The position numbers and the translations under genes were made by a program. The notes beneath the pieces are model-generated. The model worked only from the letters and a program-made list of their open reading frames with translations, was not told the DNA's origin and made no database searches. Of a stretch of DNA of 50,993 bases, positions 25,031 to 33,908 are shown in pieces (position 1 is the first letter of the stretch; each line of letters starts with the position of its first letter). Source of the DNA: Oscillospiraceae bacterium (lineage in GTDB: Bacteria > Bacillota > Clostridia > Oscillospirales > Oscillospiraceae); NCBI GenBank assembly GCA_017429835.1, contig JAFROD010000034.1:1-50993 (forward strand), in the 5' to 3' direction.

Positions 25031-25508
25031 ATTGATATGCGATTCTGGGCGAGCCGTCACGGACGTAGACCGTGCCGCATTTCAGAAAGCCGTTTCGTTC
25101 GATCAGCTTCTGCATGATCCGATTATCGGCGTGGGTGTCGACGCGGACGTTGTCCGATATGCGCTTGCAGTAATCCGCCGCGCATTGAAACAGACCGTGC
25201 GCCTGCCCGTCGCCTGCGATGCGGTGGATCGTGACGTACGGCTCATCGTTCAGCCACGCGCCGTTTTCGATTCGCCGGTAGGTCGGCTCCTCGCCGTCCG
25301 GCAGCGCGAAAACGCCGTGGACGCCGCTTTCGTCACAGACAACCTTGCACAGCCCGTCCCGGATATCTGCGCGGATCAGCGCCTCGTCGGGGTAGACGTA
25401 CCCCCATTGATGCGGATTGCCCGTCCGGATCATAAACTCCTGCGCGTATCTGTAAATCTTCATGATCCTGTTTAGATCGGCAGAGGTTGCGTCTCTGATC
25501 TTCAGCAT
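25020..25508 (-). CDS. GNAT-family N-acetyltransferase
   Basis: A 162-aa GNAT: MLKIRDATSADLNRIMKIYR at the N-terminus, YVTIHRIAGDGQAHGLFQCA (the acetyl-CoA-binding strand and Q/R-x-x-G-x-A-like turn) and RVDTHADNRIMQKLIERNGF before the C-terminal strand. Substrate unknown. It abuts the HAD phosphatase gene and is the last gene before the terminator. Confidence 0.85.
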   Translation of the reverse strand: MLKIRDATSADLNRIMKIYRYAQEFMIRTGNPHQWGYVYPDEALIRADIRDGLCKVVCDESGVHGVFALPDGEEPTYRRIENGAWLNDEPYVTIHRIAGDGQAHGLFQCAADYCKRISDNVRVDTHADNRIMQKLIERNGFLKCGTVYVRDGSPRIAYQWKR

Positions 25509-26291
25509 TCAAATCAACCCAAAGTGTTCCAGCGCCTTTTGCAAGCCGTCGTCGTCGCAGTCGGCGGTCACGTAGTCCGCGGCGGCGAGGCAGTCGGGCG
25601 TGGCGTTGCCCATCGCGACGCCGATGCCGGCGGCGCGGAGCATTTCGACGTCGTTCTCCGAATCGCCGAAAGCGATGCACTCCTGCGGCGTGATGGCATA
25701 ACGCCGCAAAACCTCGAGCATCGCGCTGCGCTTGCCGCCGTCGGCGGAGATGATGTCGTGCCCGCAGGCGTACCATTGCGTCATGCGGCTGGTGGGCGCG
25801 CAGGGCATGACGGCGGGCATCTCCTCGCGGGTGAGGAAGAGGACGATCTTGTAGATCGGCTTGGAGAGCATGTCCCGCAGGTCGCCGAGCTCCGGCGCCC
25901 GCGTGTGGATCGCCTCCATCGCCTGCAGGACGCGCGCGTTGTGGCAGTTCAGGACGCTGCGCTCCGCGCTGACCATCCAGCAGGCGCAGCCATTGCGCTC
26001 GACCCAATCCAGCACCGCCGCCGCCTCGCGCGGGTCGAGCGGCTTGCCGTAGAGCAAACTGCCGTCGGCGGCGTAGGCGTCCTGCCCGTTGTTGGTCAAA
26101 AGACCGTCGAATTCCAGCCCGTCGAGCAGACGCTCCGACCAAATCTCAAATTTCGACCGGCCCGTCGCGACGAAGCATTTTACGCCGCTTGCCCGCAGGC
26201 GGGCAAGCGCATCCTTCGTTGAAGCGGGATACACCTTCGTTTTCAGCGAGACGAGCGTCCCGTCGATGTCGAAAAAAGCCGCTTTGATCAT
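25509..26291 (-). CDS. HAD-superfamily sugar-phosphatase, Cof type
   Basis: A 260-aa HAD hydrolase with the four motifs: FFDIDGTLVS (nucleophile and acid Asp, residues 7-16), FVATGRSKFE, the Lys in DGGKRSAMLEVLRRY, and CIAFGDSENDVEML. A C2-type cap domain lies between. It probably dephosphorylates a sugar phosphate or flavin precursor; the substrate is not readable. The start at 26291 overlaps the clpE stop (ATGA), so it is translated after clpE. Confidence 0.92.
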   Translation of the reverse strand: MIKAAFFDIDGTLVSLKTKVYPASTKDALARLRASGVKCFVATGRSKFEIWSERLLDGLEFDGLLTNNGQDAYAADGSLLYGKPLDPREAAAVLDWVERNGCACWMVSAERSVLNCHNARVLQAMEAIHTRAPELGDLRDMLSKPIYKIVLFLTREEMPAVMPCAPTSRMTQWYACGHDIISADGGKRSAMLEVLRRYAITPQECIAFGDSENDVEMLRAAGIGVAMGNATPDCLAAADYVTADCDDDGLQKALEHFGLI

Positions 26292-28567
26292 AGGGCAAGA
26301 ATCTCGACCTGATCGTCCTTCGCCGTCAGCTTGATCTGGGAGATCGGGTGCTCGTAGCTGTCGATCAGCCGCTCGGCGATCCCGTCCTCGATCTCGCGCT
26401 GGATGGTGCGGCGCAGGTTGCGCGCGCCGTAGGTGACGGAATAGGACTTCTTGACCAGATAGTCGATGACGTTGTCGTCCCACGTCAGATTCACGCCGTG
26501 CTCTTCCAGATTGTCCTTGAGTTCGCCGAGCATGATCGCGGCGATCCCGCGGAAGTTGTCTTCCGTCAGACGGTTGAAGCAGACGATCTCGTCCACGCGG
26601 TTGATGAATTCGGGGCGCAGGAATTCCTGCAGCGCCTTCATCGCCTTCTCCTTCGTCTGCTCGGTGACGCTGCGGCCGAAGCCGACGGAGCCGTCCTTGC
26701 GGTCGGAGCCGGCGTTGGAAGTCATGACGATCACGGTGTTCTCAAAGTTGACGACGCGGCCCTGCGCGTCTGTGATACGGCCGTCGTCGAGGATCTGCAG
26801 CAGGACGTTCAGCACGTCCGGGTGCGCCTTTTCCAGCTCGTCAAACAAAATGACGGAATAGGGCTTGCGGCGGATCTTCTCGGTGAGCTGACCCGCCTCG
26901 TCGTAGCCGACGTAGCCGGGAGGAGAGCCGATCAGCTTGGAAACGGAATGCCGCTCCATATACTCGGACATGTCGAGCCTGACGAGGCTGTCGACGGAGT
27001 CGAACAGCTCGTCGGCGAGCCGCTTGACGAGCTCCGTTTTGCCGACGCCGGTCGAGCCGACGAAGATGAAGGAGACGGGGTGCTTTTTCGTGGCGATGCC
27101 GACGCGGTTGCGGCGGATCGCCCGCGTGACCGCCTCGATCGCTTCGTCCTGCCCGACGATAAACCGCTTCAGCCGCTCGTCCAGCGTGCGGAGCTGCTCG
27201 TATTCCTGCGCGCGGATCTTGCTCGCGGGGATCTTCGTCCACATTTCGATGATGCGCGCCAGGTTTTCGATCGTGAGCTGCGGCGCAGGCTTCGCCTCCA
27301 GTTCGGCGATCTCCTTTTCCAGCCGCAGGACGTTCGAGCGCAGGATCGCAAGCCGCTCGTAGTGCTCGTTCTCGGTGTCCTCGGTGAGCATCTTGATCTC
27401 CAGCTCGTAATCCGCCTTTTCCTTGCGCTTTTCGGCAAGGTCAGAGATCGACTTCGTGTGCAGATTGAGGTCGGAGCAGGCTTCGTCCAACAGGTCGATC
27501 GCCTTGTCGGGCAGATAGCGGTCGGTGATATAGCGCTCGGACAGGATGACCGCCTGCCGCGCGATCTCCGGCGTGACCTTCACGCCGTGGTAAGTCTCAT
27601 AGTAGTGCGCGATCCCGCGGATGATCTCGACGGCCTCGTCGATCGACGGTTCCGTAACGATGACCGGCTGGAAGCGGCGCTCAAGGGCAGCGTCTTTTTC
27701 GATATACTTGCGGTACTCCGCGAAGGTCGTCGCGCCGATGACCTGAATCTCGCCGCGGGAGAGCGCAGGCTTGAGAATGTTTGCCGCGCTCATGGAGCCC
27801 TCGGCGTCGCCCGCGCCGACCAGATTGTGCACCTCGTCGATGACGAGAATGATGTTGCCGCACGCCTTGACCTCGTTGATCAGACTCTTCATGCGGCTTT
27901 CAAACTGCCCGCGGAACTGCGTGCCCGCGACCAGCGCGGTCAGATCGAGAAGGTACACCTCCTTGTCGCGGAGCTTGAAGGGAACGTCGCCCGCGGCGAT
28001 CCGCTGCGCAAGCCCCTCCGCGATGGCGGTCTTGCCGACGCCGGGTTCGCCGATCAGACAGGGGTTGTTCTTCTGACGGCGGTTGAGGATCTGCACGACG
28101 CGCTCCGTCTCAACCTGCCTGCCGATGATCTTGTCCAGCGCGTGCTCGCGCGCCTTCGCGGTCAGATTCTGGCAGTATAGGTCGAGGAATTTGTGCTTTT
28201 GCTTCTTCGGCTTTTCCGAGGTCGGCTCTTTTGCCTTCTCCTTGGATTCTTCCTTCGGGATCAGATCGTCCGCTTTGCCGAAGAGCCGGCTCATGTTGGG
28301 GAAGGTCGCCGTGCGGCTGCCGACGTCGTCCTCATCGTCTTCGTCTTCGTTCTCGGGCGCCATCATCGCCATCATTTCGTTGTTCAGACCGTCGAGGTCT
28401 TCGTCCGTAATGCCCATGCGCTCTACGATCTCATCGACCTGCTTGACGCCGAGCTCCTTGGCGCATTTCAGGCAGAGCCCCTCCGTGGTGCTCTTGCCGT
28501 TTTCGACCTTCGTGATAAAGATAACAGCGACGTTTTTCTGACATCTGCTGCAAAGTGTCGGTTTCAT
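26288..28567 (-). CDS. clpE: Clp protease ATPase with N-terminal zinc finger (ClpE-like)
   Basis: A 759-aa Hsp100 unfoldase. A four-cysteine zinc finger (C6, C9, C32, C35) replaces the Clp-N repeats, which marks ClpE rather than ClpC. AAA-1 has GEPGVGKTAIAEGLA and VIDEVHNLVGAG; a short coiled-coil middle domain follows; AAA-2 has GSTGVGKTELVKRLA and the GSPPGYVGYDE loop. GSVGFGR in AAA-2 is the ClpP-docking loop (V-G-F). In Bacillus clpE is a CtsR-controlled heat gene; here it sits deep in a housekeeping run after a DUF5711-like gene (12-base gap), so separate heat control is not obvious. Confidence 0.92.
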   Translation of the reverse strand: MKPTLCSRCQKNVAVIFITKVENGKSTTEGLCLKCAKELGVKQVDEIVERMGITDEDLDGLNNEMMAMMAPENEDEDDEDDVGSRTATFPNMSRLFGKADDLIPKEESKEKAKEPTSEKPKKQKHKFLDLYCQNLTAKAREHALDKIIGRQVETERVVQILNRRQKNNPCLIGEPGVGKTAIAEGLAQRIAAGDVPFKLRDKEVYLLDLTALVAGTQFRGQFESRMKSLINEVKACGNIILVIDEVHNLVGAGDAEGSMSAANILKPALSRGEIQVIGATTFAEYRKYIEKDAALERRFQPVIVTEPSIDEAVEIIRGIAHYYETYHGVKVTPEIARQAVILSERYITDRYLPDKAIDLLDEACSDLNLHTKSISDLAEKRKEKADYELEIKMLTEDTENEHYERLAILRSNVLRLEKEIAELEAKPAPQLTIENLARIIEMWTKIPASKIRAQEYEQLRTLDERLKRFIVGQDEAIEAVTRAIRRNRVGIATKKHPVSFIFVGSTGVGKTELVKRLADELFDSVDSLVRLDMSEYMERHSVSKLIGSPPGYVGYDEAGQLTEKIRRKPYSVILFDELEKAHPDVLNVLLQILDDGRITDAQGRVVNFENTVIVMTSNAGSDRKDGSVGFGRSVTEQTKEKAMKALQEFLRPEFINRVDEIVCFNRLTEDNFRGIAAIMLGELKDNLEEHGVNLTWDDNVIDYLVKKSYSVTYGARNLRRTIQREIEDGIAERLIDSYEHPISQIKLTAKDDQVEILAL

Positions 28568-28579
28568 GGTATGCCTCCT

Positions 28580-29725
28580 TTAACCGGGGATATAGAGAAC
28601 TGCGCCGGAACCGGTCAGGCACATCGCCGTGCCGTCCGAGCGCACGAGGGCTGCCAGCCAGCCCTGGTTTTCCGTGCTGCCGCAGAGCCGCAGGGAGCAG
28701 TCGTAAACGCGAAGCTCCCGACCGGTCAGGACGCTGAGGTAACTGCCGCAAATACTCAGGTGCAGCACGGGGCTGTCGATCTCCGCATAGGCAAGCTCCT
28801 TGCCCTGCGCGTCAAGCAGCACGAGGGCGCTGCCGCCGGAGAGCAGATCGTAGGCAGCGGCTGCTATGCCGTCCGCGAACCGGTAGGCAGACAGGCTGCC
28901 GTTCTGCAGCGCGTATTCGCGCAGGAGCGTGCCGTCTGCCTTGAAAAACTGCAGACTGCTTTCACCGACGGCGCAGAGGGTTTCATCGTCCAAAAACGCC
29001 ATGTCATAGATCATCTGCGCGTCCAGAGAGAGCTCCGCCTGCATAACCTCGCTGTCGGTCGCAAAAAGCATAGCCGCGCTTGCGAAGCGGATATCCTCCT
29101 GCCCAAGCGCATTCACGGCGAGATAGTCTCCGTCGGGGGAAAGCGCGCAGGCGTTCAGATAACGGCTTTTGGACTCGTGCCGGAACAGCAGCGCGCCCTT
29201 TTTGGAATAAACCTCTGCAACGGCGCGGCATCCGTCGCCCTCCGTCAGCACGGTAACTGCGCCGCTCTGCGCGACCTCCGCGTCGTAGATGCGTCCGTCC
29301 GTATGAAGCGAAAAGCGTTCTTTGCCGCCAGTATCGAGGAGAGAGAGCTGCCTCCCGCCGATCTCGTAGCAGAGAATACAGTCGCCCGCCGCCTTGATCG
29401 CAGGATCGCGGTACGGCGCGCCGACGCGGAAGACCAGCCTGCCGTCTGCGGCGTAAGCCGAGACGCCGTCCTGTGACGCCGTACAGAGTCGGTCGCCCGC
29501 GATCACGCAGGCGCCGGCGTCGGGTACGCTGACGGAAAAGGACGCAAAATGTCTGCCGGAATAGCGGACAAAGCGTTTCAGTTTGTCCAAGGAGGAGGTC
29601 TGCGTCCAGAGATACAAGACCAGAAGCAGTGCGACCGCAATTCCGATCACGGCGTAGATCAGCCAGCGGCGGCCGGTCTTCTGCTCGATCTGCTGTTCGG
29701 CTTTCTTTTCGGTTTCAGCGGACAT
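28580..29725 (-). CDS. Membrane-anchored beta-propeller-like protein (DUF5711-type)
   Basis: A 381-aa protein: a charged cytoplasmic N-terminus, one membrane segment (WLIYAVIGIAVALLLVLYLW, about residues 21-40), then an extracytoplasmic region of short repeated strands such as GVSAYAADGRLVFRVGAPYR, LSLLDTGGKERFSLHTDGRI and LQFFKADGTLLREYALQNGS. These repeats, about 40-45 residues apart, indicate a beta-propeller. The start MSAETEKKAEQQ follows GGAGG and overlaps the end of truA by 11 bases. Function unknown, though the family is common in Clostridia. Confidence 0.75.
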   Translation of the reverse strand: MSAETEKKAEQQIEQKTGRRWLIYAVIGIAVALLLVLYLWTQTSSLDKLKRFVRYSGRHFASFSVSVPDAGACVIAGDRLCTASQDGVSAYAADGRLVFRVGAPYRDPAIKAAGDCILCYEIGGRQLSLLDTGGKERFSLHTDGRIYDAEVAQSGAVTVLTEGDGCRAVAEVYSKKGALLFRHESKSRYLNACALSPDGDYLAVNALGQEDIRFASAAMLFATDSEVMQAELSLDAQMIYDMAFLDDETLCAVGESSLQFFKADGTLLREYALQNGSLSAYRFADGIAAAAYDLLSGGSALVLLDAQGKELAYAEIDSPVLHLSICGSYLSVLTGRELRVYDCSLRLCGSTENQGWLAALVRSDGTAMCLTGSGAVLYIPG

Positions 29726-30479
29726 GGAAGGACACCTCCCCGTCGTCATACCAGAGCTGCGTCAGATACAGTCCGCCGGGCGGCACGGTCGGACCGGCAG
29801 CGGTGCGGTTGCCGCTTTGCAGGATCGCGCCGATATCCTCGGGCGCAATCTTGCCCTCTGCGGCGTAGACGACCGTACCGGTCATGGCGCGCGCCATGTT
29901 GTAGAGAAAACCGTTGGCGCAGATGCGCAGCAGGATCAGATCGCCCTGCCGCTCGACCTCGAAATGGTGCACGGTGCGGACGGTGGATTTCACGTCCGTG
30001 CCGACCGAACGGACGGCAGCGAAATCGTGCGTGCCGACGAACTGTGCGGCAGCCGCCTGCATGATCGTTTCGTCCAGATGCTTCGGGTAAAACCACGCGC
30101 GCTGCACGAAAAACGGGTCGCGGATATGCGAGTTGTAGATTTGATAGGTATATTCCTTGCGCACGCAGGAGCCGATGGCGTTGAAGCCGTCATGCACCTG
30201 CATGGCGTCGTAAACGACGATATCGTCGGGAAGATGCGTGTTGAGTGCGTAGGGAAGACGGTCGCAGGGAATGGAGGATTCGGTGCGGAAGTTGGCGACA
30301 TAGACCCGCGCGTGGACGCCCGCGTCGGTGCGTCCGCAGCCGGTCAGATGCACCTTATGCCCGACTACCGCGGCAGTCGCTTCCTCGAGCGTCTGCGCGA
30401 CGGAGCGGGCATTCTTCTGCACCTGCCAGCCGTGATAGGCCGAGCCGTCGTATTTCAGAAACAGAGCAATATTCCGCAC
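29715..30479 (-). CDS. truA: tRNA pseudouridine(38-40) synthase
   Basis: A 254-aa TruA with the catalytic Asp in GCGRTDAGVHARVYVANF (near residue 52), the N-terminal MRNIALFLKYDGSAYHGWQV and the C-terminal ICANGFLYNMARAMTGTVVY. It isomerises U38-U40 in the anticodon arm. The order ecfT-truA is a well-known Firmicutes arrangement. Confidence 0.97.
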   Translation of the reverse strand: MRNIALFLKYDGSAYHGWQVQKNARSVAQTLEEATAAVVGHKVHLTGCGRTDAGVHARVYVANFRTESSIPCDRLPYALNTHLPDDIVVYDAMQVHDGFNAIGSCVRKEYTYQIYNSHIRDPFFVQRAWFYPKHLDETIMQAAAAQFVGTHDFAAVRSVGTDVKSTVRTVHHFEVERQGDLILLRICANGFLYNMARAMTGTVVYAAEGKIAPEDIGAILQSGNRTAAGPTVPPGGLYLTQLWYDDGEVSFHVR

Positions 30480-30488
30480 GGGAACCTC

Positions 30489-31292
30489 CTACAGGACAAA
30501 GTGCCGCAGGACGATGACGCCTGCCAGCAGGACTGCGCCGAGCAGCAGGCACAGAACGTCGCGCGTGTGATAACGAAGCTGCTTGAGCTTCGTCCGACCC
30601 TCGCCGCCGTGATAGCAGCGGCATTCCATGGCGGTTGCGAGCTCGTCCGCGCGGCGGAATGCGCTGACGAACAGCGGGACTAAAATCGGGATCAGCGCCT
30701 TGGCGCGGCGGAAGATGTTGCCGGTCTCGAAGTCTGCGCCGCGCGCCTTCTGCGCGGACATGATCTTGTCGGTCTCCTCGATCAGCGTGGGGATAAACCG
30801 GAGCGCGATACTCATCATCATCGCCAGTTCGTGGACGGGGAAACGGATCTTTTTCAGCGGCGAGAGCAGGGATTCCAGACCGTCCGTCAGCGCGATCGGG
30901 GAGGTGGTGTAGGTCAGCAGGAAGGTCCCCGTGACGAGCATCATGATGCGCAGAACGAGGAAAAAGGCGTTCCGAATGCCCTCGGCGGTGATCCTGAAGA
31001 TCCAGAATTCGACGAGCACGCGCCCATCGGTGTAGAACAGATTGATGATCGCCGTGAAGATGATAATGATGATCAGCGGTTTCAGACCCTTGAGCAGCGC
31101 CTTCGGGCGGATGCGCGACAGGGCGATCGCGGTGATCAGAAAGGCAAGCACGACTCCGTAGGAAACGAACCATTTGCACAGAAACAGCGTGACGATGTAC
31201 AGGAGGGTCATCAGCAGCTTCGTGCGGGGGTCGAGCCGATGGACGACGGTATTTCCCGGGAAATACTGACCGAGGGTGATGTCCTTCAGCAT
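30489..31292 (-). CDS. ecfT: ECF transporter transmembrane protein EcfT
   Basis: A 267-aa membrane protein with five to six helices, GQYFPGNTVVHRLDPRTKLL at the start and two coupling-helix motifs (AQKARGADFETGNIF and the AMECRCYHGGEGRTKL region). It joins the two ATPases to interchangeable S components that capture vitamins or metals. No S component is encoded here, as is usual for group II ECF systems. The start overlaps the ecfA2 end. Confidence 0.95.
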   Translation of the reverse strand: MLKDITLGQYFPGNTVVHRLDPRTKLLMTLLYIVTLFLCKWFVSYGVVLAFLITAIALSRIRPKALLKGLKPLIIIIIFTAIINLFYTDGRVLVEFWIFRITAEGIRNAFFLVLRIMMLVTGTFLLTYTTSPIALTDGLESLLSPLKKIRFPVHELAMMMSIALRFIPTLIEETDKIMSAQKARGADFETGNIFRRAKALIPILVPLFVSAFRRADELATAMECRCYHGGEGRTKLKQLRYHTRDVLCLLLGAVLLAGVIVLRHFVL

Positions 31293-32152
31293 CCTGCCGC
31301 GCCTCCCTTCAGGCGCAGAAGCTGCTCAATGGCTGCCTCTACGGTGTAAGTGGCGGGATCGACGGGAAGACCGAGCTCCTTCAGGCGCAGGAACAGGGAA
31401 GTGACCTGCGGGACGGTCAGACCGATCTGCTGCAGGCGTTCCGCCTTTTGGAAGACCTCCGCGGGCGTGCCGAGCATTTCGATCTGCCCCTCGTTGAGCA
31501 CGAGCAGGCGGTCTGCCATCAGCGCAACGTCGTCCATCGAATGGCTGACCATCAGGACGGTCGCGCCGGTCGCTTTCTGATAGGAGCTGATATTCTCCAA
31601 GAGGGAAATGCGGGCGGCGGGGTCGAGCCCTGCCGTCGGCTCGTCGAAAATGACGATCTCTGGCTCCATGGCGATCACGCCGGCGATCGCGACGCGCCGT
31701 TTCTGACCGCCGGAAAGGTCAAAGGGGGATTTTTCAAGCGAAGCGGGATTCACGCCGGCAAACTCCGCGGCGCGGAACACGCGCTGCTTGATCTCCGTCT
31801 CGCTCAGACCCATGTTCTTCGGGCCGAAGGCGATGTCCTGAAAGACGGTATCTTCAAAGAGCTGATACTCTGGATACTGGAAGACCAGTCCGACGCGGAA
31901 GCGCGCCCGACGGGTCGTCTGCTTGTCCTTCCAGACGCTCTCGCCGCCCAGCAGCACGTCGCCGCCCGTCGGCTTGAGCAGACCGTTCAGGTGCTGGATC
32001 AGCGTGGATTTCCCGGAGCCGGTATGTCCGATCACGCCGAGAAACTCGCCCTTTTCCACGGTGAAGTCGATATGTTTGATCGCGTCGTGCTCGAACGGCG
32101 TTCCGACGCTGTAGGTATGGCAGAGGTCGCGTACCTCAATGATTGCAGCCAA
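31286..32152 (-). CDS. ecfA2: ECF transporter ATPase EcfA2
   Basis: A 288-aa ABC ATPase: Walker A GHTGSGKSTLIQHLNGLLKP, the Q-loop region RVGLVFQYPEYQLFEDTVFQ, signature LSGGQKRRVAIAGV, Walker B IVIFDEPTAGLD and the switch His in VSHSMDD. The FQYPE.QLFE segment is typical of the A2 subunit. Pairs with EcfA1 upstream. Confidence 0.95.
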   Translation of the reverse strand: MAAIIEVRDLCHTYSVGTPFEHDAIKHIDFTVEKGEFLGVIGHTGSGKSTLIQHLNGLLKPTGGDVLLGGESVWKDKQTTRRARFRVGLVFQYPEYQLFEDTVFQDIAFGPKNMGLSETEIKQRVFRAAEFAGVNPASLEKSPFDLSGGQKRRVAIAGVIAMEPEIVIFDEPTAGLDPAARISLLENISSYQKATGATVLMVSHSMDDVALMADRLLVLNEGQIEMLGTPAEVFQKAERLQQIGLTVPQVTSLFLRLKELGLPVDPATYTVEAAIEQLLRLKGGAAGC

Positions 32153-32170
32153 ATGCGTTTCCTCCCGTGG

Positions 32171-33022
32171 TCAAGCCTTTGCTGATAATCGGCTGTAAAG
32201 TGCCTGCGCACATTCTTCTGTGGAAAGAGCGTCCAGCGGCAGGTCAAAGCCCTGCTTGTTCAGCTCATAGATGATCTTCGTGGTCGCCGGAACGTCCAGT
32301 CCGGCGGATTTGAGCAGTTCGACCTGCGTGAAGACCTCTTTCGGGGTGCCGTCCGTCAGGATACGACCCTCTTTCATGACGATCACGCGGTCGGCACGGA
32401 TGGCCTCGGTCATGTGATGCGTGATCAGAATGACCGTAATGCCGTTTTCGCGGTTGAGTTTTTCAATGGTGCGCATGACGTCCTCGCGCCCGATGGGATC
32501 GAGCATGGCGGTCGGCTCGTCGAGCACGATGCAGCGCGGCTGCATGGCGATCACGCCCGCGATGGCGATGCGCTGCTTCTGACCGCCGGAGAGCAAGTGC
32601 GGCGCGTGCGTGCGGTAGTCGTACATGCCGACGGCGTTCAAGGCGTCGTCGACGCGCCTGCGGATCTCCTCCGACGGAACGCCGAGGTTTTCCGGCGCAA
32701 AGGCGACGTCCTCCTCCACGACGTTGGCGACCATCTGGTTGTCGGGGTTCTGAAATACCATGCCGACGGTGCGGCGGATGTCCAGCAGCAGTCCTTCGTC
32801 CTTCGTGTCTATGCCGAAGACGGAAACGCTGCCGCCCTCGGGGAGCAGAATGGCGTTGCACTGCTTGGCAAAGGTGGATTTGCCGCTGCCGTTATGCCCG
32901 AGCACGGCGACGAAGCTGCCCTCTTCGATATTTAAGTTCAGTCCGTCAAACACGCAGTGCGGCGTGCCGTTTTGGGACGGATAGGAGAACAGCAGATCCT
33001 GCACGGATACGGCGTTGCCCAT
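32171..33022 (-). CDS. ecfA1: ECF transporter ATPase EcfA1
   Basis: A 283-aa ABC ATPase: Walker A GHNGSGKSTFAKQCNAILLP, Q-loop VGMVFQNPDNQMVANVVEED (typical of A1), signature LSGGQKQRIAIAGV, Walker B CIVLDEPTAMLD and switch ITHHMTEA. It heads the ecfA1-ecfA2-ecfT-truA block; in many Firmicutes rplQ would precede it, but here a methyltransferase gene does. Confidence 0.95.
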   Translation of the reverse strand: MGNAVSVQDLLFSYPSQNGTPHCVFDGLNLNIEEGSFVAVLGHNGSGKSTFAKQCNAILLPEGGSVSVFGIDTKDEGLLLDIRRTVGMVFQNPDNQMVANVVEEDVAFAPENLGVPSEEIRRRVDDALNAVGMYDYRTHAPHLLSGGQKQRIAIAGVIAMQPRCIVLDEPTAMLDPIGREDVMRTIEKLNRENGITVILITHHMTEAIRADRVIVMKEGRILTDGTPKEVFTQVELLKSAGLDVPATTKIIYELNKQGFDLPLDALSTEECAQALYSRLSAKA

Positions 33023-33026
33023 AGAT

Positions 33027-33899
33027 TTAATACCTTTCAGTTTTAGTCCAGCGGCCGGTCGCGCCGCAGGGAAGCACCAGACCGCTTCCGGTGACGGGCA
33101 GCCCGAGCTCGTCGGATACCGTGCCGCCGCCGTAATTCGGCGTAATGATGCTGTCGAGAAGACACGTCAGCACCGAGGGCGCAAGACCTGTCGTATAGGA
33201 ATTGATGATAAAGAACAAAGGATCGTCGGACAGAACGCCCGCGACCAGCTTCAGGAAGGGATACAAATCCTTCTCCAGCTTCCAGATCTCACCGGACGGG
33301 CCTCTGCCGTAGGAGGGCGGATCCATGATGACGGCGTCGTAACGTCTGCCGCGCTTGATCTCTCGCTCGACGAATTTCGCGCAGTCGTCGATGATCCAGC
33401 GGATCGGCGCGTCGGCAAGGCCGGACGCGGCGGCGTTTTCGCGCGCCCAGGCGACCATGCCCTTTGCCGCGTCCACGTGGCAAACGGAGGCGCCGGCTTT
33501 GGCGGCGGCGAGCGTCGCACCGCCCGTATAGGCAAAGAGATTCAGCACGCTGACCGGGCGGCTTGCCGCCTTGATCTGCGCGTCAATAAAATCCCAGTTG
33601 GCTGCCTGCTCGGGGAACACGCCGGTATGCTTGAAATTCATGGGCTTGACGTTGAAGGTCAGCTCGCGGTAACGGATCTGCCAGCGTTCCGGCAGACGGT
33701 GCTGCGACCATTGCCCGCCGCCGCTGCTGGAGCGGGCGTAGCGGGCGTCGAAGCTGCGCCAGTGCGGGTCACGCTTCGGCGTCGCCCAGATGACCTGCGG
33801 ATCGGGACGCACGAGGTAATACTTTCCCCAACGCTCCAGCTTTTCTCCGTCGGAGGCGTCGAGCACCTCGTAGTCCTTCCAGTTTTCAGCAATCCACAT
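33027..33899 (-). CDS. Class I SAM-dependent methyltransferase, rRNA large-subunit type (RlmI-like)
   Basis: A 290-aa protein with VLNLFAYTGGATLAAAKAGA (SAM motif I in the pattern of 23S rRNA m5C methyltransferases), AKGMVAWARENAAASGL, DAVIMDPPSYGRGPSGE (catalytic D-P-P-S-Y region) and an EIW-type helix. The N-terminal PUA domain of RlmI/YwbD is absent, so it is a short form. It probably methylates rRNA, but the base is not known. Lies 9 bases after the PBP1A gene. Confidence 0.8.
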   Translation of the reverse strand: MWIAENWKDYEVLDASDGEKLERWGKYYLVRPDPQVIWATPKRDPHWRSFDARYARSSSGGGQWSQHRLPERWQIRYRELTFNVKPMNFKHTGVFPEQAANWDFIDAQIKAASRPVSVLNLFAYTGGATLAAAKAGASVCHVDAAKGMVAWARENAAASGLADAPIRWIIDDCAKFVEREIKRGRRYDAVIMDPPSYGRGPSGEIWKLEKDLYPFLKLVAGVLSDDPLFFIINSYTTGLAPSVLTCLLDSIITPNYGGGTVSDELGLPVTGSGLVLPCGATGRWTKTERY

Positions 33900-33908
33900 G
33901 GGTACACC

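Noticed and set aside
26348..28180. A plus-strand open frame of about 610 codons
   Set aside because: Antisense to clpE; composition is that of a reverse-complement shadow.
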